Source of the DNA: CAWBCI01 sp963787195
GTDB taxonomy: Bacteria; Bacteroidota; Bacteroidia; Bacteroidales; JAGOPY01
Reading direction: 5' to 3'
Assembly: GCA_963787195.1 (NCBI GenBank)
Contig: CAWBCI010000042.1
Location: 62,001 to 126,000, forward strand
DNA length: 64,000 nucleotides
The translations under genes were made by a program, and so were the position numbers. Positions 19,671-29,377 of the stretch are shown here, one piece after another. Position 1 is the first letter of the stretch; each line of letters starts with the position of its first letter. The notes beneath the pieces are model-generated. The model had not been told where the DNA came from. It searched no databases and saw nothing but the letters and a program-made list of their open reading frames with translations.

Positions 19671-19739
19671 ACAAACCCTTATGGGTAATTTTTCTAAAAC
19701 GATAATATACTAAAAATCAAAATTGTAACTAATCAAAAA

Positions 19740-20570
19740 ATGAATTTAAACACAAAAAAATCAGTTTACAGTTTATTATTTATTTGTAGCACCTTAGTGG
19801 GCTTTGCACAGGATACTATACATCTTAAGCCTTATGTAAGTGACCTGAAATCAGTCGAAGTTTTCATTAATGATAAAAAATATGATTTTCTTTTTGATAC
19901 TGGAGGAGGCGAAACCCTTATTTCTCCTGATATCGCGAAACTCTTGAATAAAGAAATATATGGTAGTTCAACAGGATTCAGAATGGATGGTGAAATGATT
20001 AAGTATCAAAAAGCTGATAGTGTATCTATCAAAATTGCAGCTACTGAAATTTTCCATCAAACTATTGGTGTATGGGATATCATGAGTATTTTACCAAAAG
20101 AATTCCCTAAAATTGATGGTGTTCTCTCTCTGAAATCTTTCGGAAATGATATTTTAACAATTGACCTTTCAAACAATATTTTGATTATTGAAAATAAAGC
20201 TTCTGCAAAAAGACAAATCAAAACAAAAACTATTTTATCAAGCCGCTTTGCAAATGGACCTGATGGAGCTGAATTAACTATATTTATTGGCATTCCTAAA
20301 TATGGTAAAATGTATTGGTTTCTTTTTGATACAGGTAATATAGGTCCTGTGATTCTCTCACCTGAATGTGCTGCTCTTTGGGGACTGCAATCCAGGGCCA
20401 AAGATCCTGATAAACCCTTAACTAAACTTGAATTTATTATTGGTCAACATAAAATTGAAGCAAATTCATATTCGAAGAAGATAATCTATGATGGCGCATT
20501 AAATTTTGAATCTATTAGTAAATATATTTTTACTATTGACTTTAGGAAAAAGAATGTTTGGGTTAATTAA
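19740..20570 (+). CDS. Exported retropepsin-like aspartyl protease with two DTG motifs
   Basis: A signal peptide ends near GFAQD. The first half carries DFLFDTGGGETLIS (DTG at about 53-55), the classic active-site strand, then VWDIM... and GVLSLKSFGNDILTIDL, like the flap and second psi-loop of bacterial retropepsins. The second half has a second active-site-like strand, WFLFDTGNIGPVILS (DTG at about 197-199). Retropepsins work as dimers giving one DTG each. A chain with two could fold as an internal pseudo-dimer, as pepsins do. This is inference from motifs. It is a single gene lying between two copies of the intron-derived element. Confidence 0.75.
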   Translation: MNLNTKKSVYSLLFICSTLVGFAQDTIHLKPYVSDLKSVEVFINDKKYDFLFDTGGGETLISPDIAKLLNKEIYGSSTGFRMDGEMIKYQKADSVSIKIAATEIFHQTIGVWDIMSILPKEFPKIDGVLSLKSFGNDILTIDLSNNILIIENKASAKRQIKTKTILSSRFANGPDGAELTIFIGIPKYGKMYWFLFDTGNIGPVILSPECAALWGLQSRAKDPDKPLTKLEFIIGQHKIEANSYSKKIIYDGALNFESISKYIFTIDFRKKNVWVN

Positions 20571-20819
20571 AAACTGCATGTAATTATAAAGCATTCTTAC
20601 AGCATGCAATGCAGAGTCAGAATGAGAGGTTGACGGAACCTGGCAATCTATATGGGGAATAATAAATTTTTAGTGATTAGTAGTGGGGGAGCTGGGTAAG
20701 TTCCGGCAGGGAAAAGTGGCAGTATTTCAATTTGATTCTCTTAATTTTCATTCTTCACAAGGGTGATAACTTCAGCTTTCCTTAGATAAACTTCAAAATA
20801 TATGCTTATCTAATACATC
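20571..20819. other. Spacer without recognised gene
   Basis: Stop codons occur in all frames and no repeat match is seen. Confidence 0.5.
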
Positions 20820-21371
20820 AATCCCAATTTCGGTCCAGAAAAAAATTGAGCCAATCATTACACGACGGGATGCCTTGAATAGTTGATTTTGCAAGAGGCA
20901 CGGAATGCACTTTCCTCTAACTTAAGCTAATTGTGCCGCTGCTACGCAGCTCTTGATTTTATTTTTACTACGAAATTCTATATACATGTCGCAGCTATGC
21001 AGCTCCTACTTAAAATAATTCTGAAAACGAATTATTAACGTGATAATGAATGTGTTTTTAAATGCCACATAGGGATCGATTTTGAAAATGTGAGCGCCGT
21101 AGGCGCGACATGTTTATAGAGATGGAAACAATTGATATTTTTAGAGCTCCGTAGGAGCGGCACTGGCGCTGAGCGTTTAGAAAAAGCTTAGATCGAACAA
21201 TCAAATGGCTGGATAAGGTTCGGAAACAGTATGCAAACTTATTTTACAATTGGTACATATGTTTTTCAAGATAAAGCGTTTAGATTTGTATATTAAGTGA
21301 CGAATTATGGGAATTAATCTTCTTAGGGTTCTGTGAGAAGCCCAGGCTGAATTTCTCCTTGCCTGCTCTAT
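20820..21371 (+). mobile_element. Degenerate group II intron-derived element, copy B
   Basis: It is closely similar to 19190-19670 from TTTCGGTCC through GCGCCGTAGGCGCGACATG. It has an extra stretch before a badly decayed domain V (about 21294-21332) and a clearer end, TTCTGTGAGAAGCCCAGGCT, then TTGCCTGCTCTAT. There is no reverse transcriptase. Together with copy A it brackets the retropepsin-like gene as a pair of direct repeats. Confidence 0.65.
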
Positions 21372-21440
21372 GGCTTATCTTAAAACGAATCCTGAAATAT
21401 GGATATGTATAATAAATATTAGTATTTACAATATATAATT

Positions 21441-23781
21441 TTGAGAAAGGTAATTCTAATATTAATATTTCCCCTGCTGTTTTCAAATCTATTATTTAGC
21501 CAGAAAACTCAAAAAGTTGACATATATGGCTTTGTTGCAGATTCAATAAGCAAACTGGGAATACCTTATTCGACAATTCAATTAAAGGATTTTGAAACAG
21601 GTAAAACAATTTTTGGTTTGATTTCTGATAGTACTGGTAAATTCATGATTCAAAATGTTGTATGTCAATCTTATAAGGTCGTTGTAAGTTCAATTGGGTT
21701 TAAGACATATAAAGCATTACAGGCAATTCCAGAAAAAGGAAATTCCTTCTATTTGCGAATTGACCTGATTCCGGACAGTAATTTATTGGAAGCGGTTGAA
21801 ATAGTTGGTTTAGTTACGGGTGCAAGGACATTAATAGATAAGACAATTTTTATTCCCGATTCACTGAGCAGGAAAAATGCAGCCACCGGTCTTGATTTAA
21901 TATCAAAAGCACCAGGAGTTACAGTAAACAAGGCTAGCGACCAAATTAAAGTATTTGGAAACTCTAATGTGTTAATCCTCATTGACGGTTCAAATAATGA
22001 TCGGGACCTGAAAACAATTGACCCGGATGATATTGAAAAAATTGAGGTTATTGCAAACCCATCATCGAAATACGATTCAGATGTGGCAACAGTATTAAAT
22101 GTGATATTGAAAGAAGAACGTAAAAAGGGCCTGAGGGTGATTGCAAATTTGAATTATTTCACTCAGAATAAACATAACAACGGCAGTGTTCAGGTGGATT
22201 ATATTTTTTCAAAGTTCAGAATATTCGGCTCATGCAAGCTGTATGCAAGTAAATTCACAACCTTAAATTATAGCAGCGAACGACAAACTACCCTTGAAGG
22301 CATTATGTATCAAAGTATAGATTCTTCTGGCAATGAGTACGAAAATATATACAGAAGATACCGGTTTAAATATGGATTCGACTTCAATATTTCGAAAAAA
22401 ACATTGCTCAACTTTACCGGCACTTATGGTATTTTCCGTAATATCAATAATCAAAATGAGAAATCATATTATCTGGCTGACAATACAAGCATTTATACAG
22501 CTGACATATACCTTAATAGTGATGGTCGCAATAATTTACAGAATTATACGGTATATGCAAAACATGAATTTGGACCGGATGATCATACCTTGTCGTGGAA
22601 CACTAACTTTTACCATATGAATCGTGATGCGGGTTTGCGGCAAAATACCTGCTTCATGTATTCGAACGATACAGTAAATTCTATCCGCAATACACATTCA
22701 TTAAATGAGATAAATTCTGTTAACTCTAAGTTGGATTATTCTCAACCTTTTGGTAAAAATATGAGAGCTGAAACCGGAGTTCAATTTTACCGGCGTTTTA
22801 TCGAAAACGGCAATACAGTAAACCAGATAAGCGATTATTTCGATTACAAAGATACACGTGTCGCTTTGTATGGCTCTTTTATCTATAAATATCAGAAGTT
22901 CTCAACTCAAATAGGAATAAGAGCTGAGCAATTTTCCATTAATATTTATGATTCGGTTAAATTTGGTCGCTGGAATTATATGCCGGCGATTACCACCATG
23001 ATGGATTTAGGTAAAAGTGGTACACTAAAATTGATTTTTAAACAATACCTAAGATATCCAAATTATTATGCCCTCACTCCATTCTTTTACTATTCCGGCG
23101 ATTCTTTAACAGCCTCTTCAGGTAATCCATATCTTAAACCTGAGAAACTAAATAATCTTGAGTTTAATTATTCTTTGAAAAGGAAATCTTTGTTTATCTC
23201 CACATCAATATATTATAAGAGAACAAATAATATCATCGGCGAACGTACCAGTCTGGATGGAAACAACATTCTGACTGAAAAGATGGATAATATCACATTT
23301 GTTAATCAATTCGGAAGCTTAGTTTATTTTCAAACTTCAATTTTAAAAGCCATACAGTTTGGATGCTTACTTAGAATGCTTGTATAATTATTTTGAAGTT
23401 AAAGATTACAATGGATTTGAATTAAGAACTTATGCAAGTATTGAATTTCCTTTGCCATGGGATATGTTTTTGAATATTGATATGACAATTGATGGAACAA
23501 CTCGCAATTATAATGGCTATGAATATCAAAGTCCACTGATTGATGAAATTACAGTTGGGAAAAGTTTCCTTAAAGACAGAGCGGAAATAAACATTTCACT
23601 AATCAATTTTTTTATACCTGATGAATGGAAAGAAAAAGTATGGGATCAAAATTATACTGAAATATCAAAAGGCATAAGTGATTCGAGATGCATACTTTTC
23701 AGCTTAACTTATTTTCTCAAAAAAGGGCGTGAATTAAAAGGCACAAAACGCGAACTCAATATGGAAAATGATACAAAATAA
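21441..23781 (+). CDS. TonB-receptor-like outer-membrane beta-barrel protein (~779 aa, one frameshift)
   Basis: The best start is TTG at 21441, because the signal peptide (MRKVILILIFPLLFSNLLFS) begins exactly there. A carboxypeptidase-regulatory-like domain follows (YGFVADSISKLGIPYSTIQL ... IGFKTYKAL). Then comes a plug-like part (LDLISKAPGVTVNKASDQIK, LILIDGSNNDRD, IEKIEVIANPSSKYDS) and a long barrel. This layout is that of the outer-membrane protein beta-barrel family related to TonB receptors, with no obvious TonB box. The frame breaks in AAAA at 23345-23348; dropping one A gives 780 codons. Substrate is unknown. No SusD-like or regulatory partner is next to it. Confidence 0.8.
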
Positions 23782-24065
23782 TCTCTATTATTTCAAACAC
23801 AAGCAAAGTCACATCTAAAATGGAGAAGAGCGTAACCAACTGATGATGATGAACCTGGGCAGTATGTTTAAGGAATTATTCTCCGAAGCCACTAAAAATG
23901 AAAAAGTTGGCAGGTTAAAATTTTGGCTCCTATATAGTCTTGATAATGATTATAAAATGCTATATTTAACTCATTAATTTTGAGTTTTTGCACAGACATC
24001 TCCTGTCAACAGGGCTGATTAAATAGTGATAAATCATATATAAATTAATCTAAGAGGATTAAAAG
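23782..24065. other. Spacer, possible short gene fragment
   Basis: A short frame from 23845 (reading GSMFKELFSEATKNEKVGRL) could be the tip of a lost gene but has no start context and no recognisable domain. Nothing else is seen. Confidence 0.35.
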
Positions 24066-24623
24066 ATGAGAAAACACATTTTATTAGTGACCTTTGTTTT
24101 ACTAAGCATTACGTTATTTTCACAAATCAAGAAAGATGTAAATGATGTATTATTAATTAACTCATATAAGGATACAACAATATTGAGGCAATCAGATCTG
24201 GCCTTTCCAACAATTTTTATTGTTTACGGAATCGGTTGCGGTGTTTGTATAAAAGAATTAAATGCTATTGCATCCAAAAAAGCCGGATGGGAAAAATTGT
24301 ACAATGTAAAATTTGTTGTATTCTGTCATAAAACAAAAGATAGATATTACTCACAATTAGCTAAAATGTCGAAAAAAAACGCTTATCCATTTGAATTGCT
24401 TATAGATATAAATTCGGATTTGGCAGAATATCTTTCAACCTTAAAGAATATCGACCTGAAGCAATTTTCTTCAATAGGGAATTTTCATTTAATGATTCCT
24501 CAGACAATCATTAAGAATAAGGATAATGAGATAGTATTACAAAAACAAGGATACCAAGTTGGTGATGAAAATAAAATCGAAACAGTATTGAAACAAATGG
24601 CAGCGAAAAATGATGTGCATTAA
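24066..24623 (+). CDS. Exported thioredoxin-like protein with CGVC motif
   Basis: A signal peptide MRKHILLVTFVLLSITLFS is followed by a thioredoxin-like fold. The active-site pair is at about C58 and C61 (GIGCGVCIKEL). A cis-Pro-type segment, LMIPQTIIKNKDNEIV, comes near residue 145, as in TlpA/AhpC-TSA proteins. At 185 residues it is the size of a minimal TlpA-like domain. It is likely periplasmic and membrane-proximal, reducing or oxidising exported proteins; direction and partners cannot be told. It stands alone between the barrel protein and an intron-derived scrap. Confidence 0.75.
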   Translation: MRKHILLVTFVLLSITLFSQIKKDVNDVLLINSYKDTTILRQSDLAFPTIFIVYGIGCGVCIKELNAIASKKAGWEKLYNVKFVVFCHKTKDRYYSQLAKMSKKNAYPFELLIDINSDLAEYLSTLKNIDLKQFSSIGNFHLMIPQTIIKNKDNEIVLQKQGYQVGDENKIETVLKQMAAKNDVH

Positions 24624-24639
24624 AGTGCCAAACGCACCA

Positions 24640-24745
24640 TGTTATAAAGGTTGAACATTTGATTTTGCATAATATGACCGCTACACTTTTCTCAAACTGA
24701 AGTTAATTGTGCCGCTGCTATGCAGCTCTTGATTTTATTTTTTTA
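24640..24745 (+). mobile_element. Fragment of the intron-derived element
   Basis: The blocks TTTGATTTTGCA, CACTTTTCTCAAACTGAAGT and AATTGTGCCGCTGCTATGCA, then GCTCTTGATTTTATTTTT, match the interior of copies A and B in order. The 3' domains are absent. The remaining spacer to 25005 is AT-rich without a gene. Confidence 0.7.
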
Positions 24746-25005
24746 TACTGAAAATATTGTTTATCCTTTTCGGGCTTTGCCAAATAATAAATTATAATTG
24801 CCTCCTAGATAGTATCGGTTGAAGAATCGATTATTATCAGTATTTCTTTCTGAATTTTGGTTTGCAGGGCTTAATATTTTTATTTTATCGTATATTTTAT
24901 ATATGGCTCGACCCTCATTACAGGCGAAAAAAATTATCGACAACTTTCCAATTTATTAATATGTATAAATTTGTTTCCTTTGCAATTATATAATAAAATT
25001 CAAGA

Positions 25006-26530
25006 ATGGTAAATGTAGCTCGTTTTGAGGTTATTACTAAAATCTTTCAAAAAATTTTTACACCTAGGATTATTTTAGGTGTTATTATTTTAACATTTAT
25101 AGGCTTTGTTATTAGTTTAATTAACCGCTATATATATATCGACGATATTTTTTTCGGAGAGCAAGCCTATTGGTTAGCCAAATCAGGGATAGTAAAAGTA
25201 CCATCTATGCTTGATTTTTTAGGGGGCGAAAGTCATCTGTTTTGCTATCACAAACTATTTATTTTTATCGGTGCTGGTTTAATTAAAATTTTTGGATGGT
25301 CCGATACTCCTTTAAGAGGGATTAGTATTTTATTTACTTTGGGTTTAATTATTTCAATGTATTATTATCTTAAAAGTAAGCCTGAGTTTTATCAAAAAGG
25401 CCTCTTTCTTTTAGTATTATTTTTCTTCTTTGTAAACCCGCTTATTGTTTTGTATTCATACACATATAGGCCTGAAATTTGGGTAGCCTTTTTCGGCTTT
25501 CTATCTTATTATTTCATTAATAAAATAATATATAGGAATTTTGAAAACAAGCATGCAATTCTCGCTGGTATATTTGCCGGATTGGCCTTTCTAATTCATC
25601 TGAATGGTTTGATTTTTCCGGTGGCTGGGTTTTTTATATTAATTATTTATAAGAAATACAAAGCATTGTTACTATATGTTATTGCAGGGGGAATTGTCGG
25701 ACTTTTGTATTTCTGGGACTTATGGCAGGGTAATAATTTTACTATCTGGCTTTACCAATTAAAAAACTGGCCGGATCCTGTTGCTTCAAATTATTTTTCG
25801 AATGGCTTTCTCGAATTACTTAAAAATATAATTATAAAATTACTTAGCGAACATCAGCGTTTCTTTTGGAGCCCCAATGTATGGGCCTTATCTTTATATT
25901 TTTTGTTTTCGGTAATTTTTAATTGGAAGAATTTATATAAACAACATCGGGTATTATTGCTTTATACCCTTATATTAATTCTAACATTAAATGTTGCTGG
26001 TGGGCATATTAGCGGAGAGATTTACTATATATTATATTCCTTTCCTTAGCATTATTATTTCAATTGACATTATATCCTTATTAAAATCAGAGTATAAATG
26101 GCGAATAGGAGTATATGTTTTATTGTTTTTATTGCAGATTATTTTTGTTTTAAGGCAGTTTGACTATATATACCAACGAAGTGGTAATAATGTAGAAAAT
26201 TCCGCACAAATTCTTTCCAAAATAGAAGATAAAGATAGCAGGGTTCTTGTACCATACGAATTATTGTTCAATGGACTGGAAACACATAATTTAGCTAGTT
26301 TTAAGGGCTTTGAATATTATGAAGTCAGAATAAAACATAAGCTAACACAAGAAGAATTTTTTAACAGGGCATTGGAATTAAATATTAAATACGTTGTACT
26401 GCCTGGTGATATCAAACGTTTTAAGTACAATACTATAAAATGTTTATGGGATAGAAATATTGAGCAGAATAATCTTTATGAGACTTTTTATAAGGATAAT
26501 TCAGTTTTAATATTAAAAGCTATTGAGTAA
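25006..26530 (+). CDS. GT-C type membrane glycosyltransferase-like protein (~507 aa, one frameshift)
   Basis: The protein has about ten hydrophobic segments. The first periplasmic loop holds YIYIDDIFFGEQAYWLAKSG, whose acidic pair is the usual catalytic feature of GT-C enzymes (ArnT/PMT/GT39-83-like). It is followed by a conserved YRPE motif. Such enzymes move a sugar from a polyprenyl carrier to a lipid or protein. One extra G near 26013 shifts the frame; without it the text reads ISERFTIYYIPFL, resembling the SERY-type loop of the group, and the gene has 508 codons. The C-terminal soluble part is short. No other glycan genes adjoin it. Confidence 0.75.
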
Positions 26531-26542
26531 ATCTGCTATTCT

Positions 26543-26795
26543 AAAGATGTCGCAGCTGCGCAGCTCAAGTAATGTAAAAAAAATATTTTCTTCCAAATAG
26601 TCAAAAATGCGGATCGTATGATTCTGAAATTGAATCTGATCTTAGCCCCCCCCAATTTTGTAATTTCTATAAAAGCAAGCGCCGTAGGAGCGACATGTTT
26701 ATAGCAATGAAGGGAGAAAGAATTTTCAGGAGTTCCGGAGGAGCGGCATGAAATGAAAAGCATGAATTTCTGATGTGATAATTATTTGAGATTTA
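26543..26795 (+). mobile_element. Fragment of the intron-derived element
   Basis: It contains GATGTCGCAGCTGCGCAGCTC, then AAGCGCCGTAGGAGCGACAT, GTTTATAGCAATGA and GGGAGAAAGAATTTTCAGGA, then GGAGCGGCATGA. These are the same ordered blocks as in copy A, from about 19350 to 19570. Domains V and VI are missing. Confidence 0.7.
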
Positions 26796-27040
26796 TAAGG
26801 ATAGAAGAATTAATTATCAATGGTTTAAGATGTTAATGTTTTTTTCTTGGTGAAAATTCTTAGTGTATCTGTGTTTCTGTGGCTAAATTCTGAAAAACAA
26901 GTAAATGTCGGATTCCCTTATAGCCACAAGGCACCAAAACTCAAAGTTTTTACCAGGATTTGTTCAGGTTTTAAGTTTATTATATGGCTGATTTAGTCCT
27001 TATTAGCGTCGTCGCCAGACGAAGATGCAGAGCTAACAAT

Positions 27041-27080
27041 GTAACGATGTAACGATATCACGATGTTACGATGTTACGAG
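27041..27080. repeat. Octamer tandem repeat GTAACGAT, 5 units
   Basis: There are five 8-bp units: GTAACGAT twice, ATCACGAT, GTTACGAT, GTTACGAG. It is a short degenerate minisatellite in a gene-free spacer. Confidence 0.85.
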
Positions 27081-27166
27081 CTGAAGATGGAGGTTCCATA
27101 TTCCAATCACTTTGTCAGATCGATATTTCGACATTTTGAAAGTTTAATGGGGGCTTAATACTCATT

Positions 27167-28366
27167 TCAGACTTTTGAAATCTGAAATCCGAAATCTGAA
27201 TTCTGAATTCTGAAGTCGGCTACCACTATCCGGATTTCATCCGCTAAAAATGCTTCGAAAAGAATTGCATCAATATCGCATCGATCAGTTTCCGGTTCTA
27301 TCCATTTCACATGCTCTTTATATGGATCAAGGATACCTTGCAATAAGCCGTCGGGAAATTCCTGCCCCCCTGTAGTGGCAGCAGTACGGTTATAAAATAT
27401 AATTATTTTCAGAGGGATATTCCTTTGCAATGCTTCAATCAGTCCTAGATGCCCTGCTGCAATGAATGCAAAATCTCCGCTGAGGGCCCAGACATTTTCT
27501 TTCCCTGCCATGTAAGCCCCTATTGCAAGGGGCAGGCTACCTCCCATGTAAGTGGTGATATCCACACAATCAAAAGGTGGAAGGGCGTATAAAGTTGATA
27601 AACCCGTATCCCCGCACACCATATCACCCCTTACCATCCTGAAGGCATCAAAGATTTTCAGATAGGAGTCAAGCACTTCCCTCCATTCCTCCGGAATTCC
27701 ATCTGGGATCACAGGTATGGAGGGCCTTGCGATTTGCTCCGTATCCAGGCCTGCCAGCTTTGCCTGCAGGACCTTATGCTGGTATTCTGCGAAGAGCGGT
27801 ACGACCATATGCTTCAGGATATTCCTGCTATAAGCCGGAATATTGGTCATTTGAATATTATTAAGAGCTTTTCCGGCTTCTTTTTCCAGGTCCTCACCTT
27901 CCATAAACAGTACAAAGGGAAGTTGCATACTTTCGGAACGGGCAAAGGCATACATGACATCATCATAGATTGATGTTGCTTTAGCAAGGTGAAAAGGTAT
28001 TCCAATGCCCTGCAAAAAAGCGATGGCATCGAAAATATTATCTGAATGGCGGCCCGATTTATCGTTCATAACAAAGATCACAAAACCGGCCGTAGTGCCT
28101 GCCGAAAGGCTGTCGATGACAGCGTTGCCGGCTTTAACCAAACCATGCGATTTAATGATGCTTGCCGAGCGTTTCCCGGAAAGGGCAGCCCCATGGGCGA
28201 TAGTATAAGCCACTTCTTCATGGAATGAAATGGGATCCTGCCGGCCGCTTTTTCTTTGCCAGGCATCGAATACTTTTGTCCCATTTGAACCGGGAACATT
28301 CGTCACAACATTCACATCCAAAGCAATCAGGGCATCCGCTATTACTTCATAAACAATTTTTTTCAT
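27167..28366 (-). CDS. TPP-dependent enzyme, indolepyruvate:ferredoxin oxidoreductase alpha-like, without ferredoxin domain
   Basis: About 399 aa from Met 28366 (MKKIVYEVIADALIALDV); an ATG 36 bases upstream is less likely. The N-terminal pyrimidine-binding-like half has VPGSNGTKVFDAW, FHEEVAYTIAHGAAL and an active-site Glu. The C-terminal pyrophosphate-binding half has VCGDTGLSTLYALPP, MGGSLPLAIGAYMAG and SGDFAFI ... FYNRTAATTGGQ, the variant seen in the IOR alpha family. Those enzymes decarboxylate 2-oxoacids oxidatively, but the C-terminal 4Fe-4S domain and a beta subunit are absent, so it may act as a plain 2-oxoacid decarboxylase. The last 14 codons are made of a 7-bp repeat and are probably not ancestral. 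Confidence 0.7.
   Translation of the reverse strand: MKKIVYEVIADALIALDVNVVTNVPGSNGTKVFDAWQRKSGRQDPISFHEEVAYTIAHGAALSGKRSASIIKSHGLVKAGNAVIDSLSAGTTAGFVIFVMNDKSGRHSDNIFDAIAFLQGIGIPFHLAKATSIYDDVMYAFARSESMQLPFVLFMEGEDLEKEAGKALNNIQMTNIPAYSRNILKHMVVPLFAEYQHKVLQAKLAGLDTEQIARPSIPVIPDGIPEEWREVLDSYLKIFDAFRMVRGDMVCGDTGLSTLYALPPFDCVDITTYMGGSLPLAIGAYMAGKENVWALSGDFAFIAAGHLGLIEALQRNIPLKIIIFYNRTAATTGGQEFPDGLLQGILDPYKEHVKWIEPETDRCDIDAILFEAFLADEIRIVVADFRIQNSDFGFQISKV
27176..27210 (-). repeat. Heptamer tandem repeat (TGAAATC-type) overlapping a gene's 3' end
   Basis: Five 7-bp units on the plus strand: TGAAATC, TGAAATC, CGAAATC, TGAATTC, TGAATTC. They are the reverse complement of the ATTTCAG units found in the porP-flank repeats. 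Read on the minus strand they encode the tail RIQNSDFGFQISK of the TPP enzyme. Confidence 0.85.
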
Positions 28367-28598
28367 GGCAAATATTTCATTCAATTCCCTCCCGATATTC
28401 AATGTTCAATGTTTTTCCTCTTCCTTCATTCCTTACAAACAAAAAGAGTCCTAATATGTTTATTAATCCATAAAAGGTCATAAGGTAAAATTTTATTGCC
28501 ATTAATTTTCATAATTCGTATATTTACATATTGCCATAATGTTCACATATATAGTCATTTATTAATTTAATTCATCATCCAACCTTGATTTTTATCTT

Positions 28599-29350
28599 AT
28601 GAAACTAAACAATTTTTTAGCCAACATCCCTGACAACTTCAGCTATTCCGCAACTATCAGCAAATTTATGCAGGACCAGACGGATAAATTACTGGCATAT
28701 TATCTGAGTAAATACGGGATCAGTGTCAAAGAAGCCCTCTTCCTCCCATATGGTTATACCTCAACAAATTATAATGCTTACCTGACCAAAGCCCAATCTT
28801 TGTTCAATATTCCATTAAAGCTTATCACCCGGGCAATGAAATAAATGAAATTAACAAGGCTCAAATGGTCGTCTGCGGCGGAGGGGACCAGGAAAAAATT
28901 TTGGATGGCATTTCAAGCTTCGCAAAAGAATTAAAAACCAGGTTAGAAAACAATATGCCTTTTGTCGCATGGAATGAAGGCGCTGAAATTGCTTGTATGA
29001 ATACCTTTAACAGTACCGGCACTGCAAACGGACCGCTTGGCATCCTTCCTTTCCAGTTTATGTTCAATTACAGCGACACTCCTGAAAAAAGGAAAAGTAT
29101 CGAGGATTTTTTAAAAGCCAACGGCGATATTTGGAAGGCTGCTGCCTCTGGTCGGAACCTATGCCGCGGTAGGGTGGCGGGATACGTCTGGAAGATTCTC
29201 ATTCAGCCCTTGCCGGGGGAGGTACCGACAGCTCGGGGGGAGGCGGCACTGTTCAATCTGTCGGCTCTTTGTTTATATTTAGAACTCGATAGACACGACC
29301 AAATAGTGGAAGTTTCTTATGATCCGAATAACCTTCAGTTAATACCATAA
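28599..29350 (+). pseudogene. Peptidase E (S51)-like protein, frameshifted and lacking the Ser nucleophile
   Basis: Residues 1-82 (KEALFLPYGYTSTNYNAYL ... LITRAMK) and the following frame from about 28846 (NEINKAQMVVCGGGDQEKIL ... MPFVAWNEGAEIACMNTFN ... GILPFQFMFNYSDTPEKRKS) align in order with dipeptidase E. A missing base near 28845 breaks the frame. Where peptidase E has GWSAGAN, this protein has AWNEGAE, so the catalytic Ser is Asn. The last 70 residues do not match the family and may be read in the wrong frame. The product is at best a non-catalytic relative. It lies 27 bases before the TPR-cyclase on the same strand. Confidence 0.6.
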
Positions 29351-29377
29351 GTTTGGTATTATTCCGAAAAGCTTTCT

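Larger units (their letters stand above)
26531..27166. other. Spacer with repeats, no gene
   Basis: It holds an intron-derived scrap (26543-26795), an octamer array (27041-27080) and, at its end, the heptamer array that enters the next coding region. No convincing coding frame is seen. Confidence 0.6.

Noticed and set aside
27041..27080. Iterons of a replication origin
   Set aside because: Five degenerate 8-bp units with no rep gene, DnaA boxes or AT-rich unwinding region next to them.
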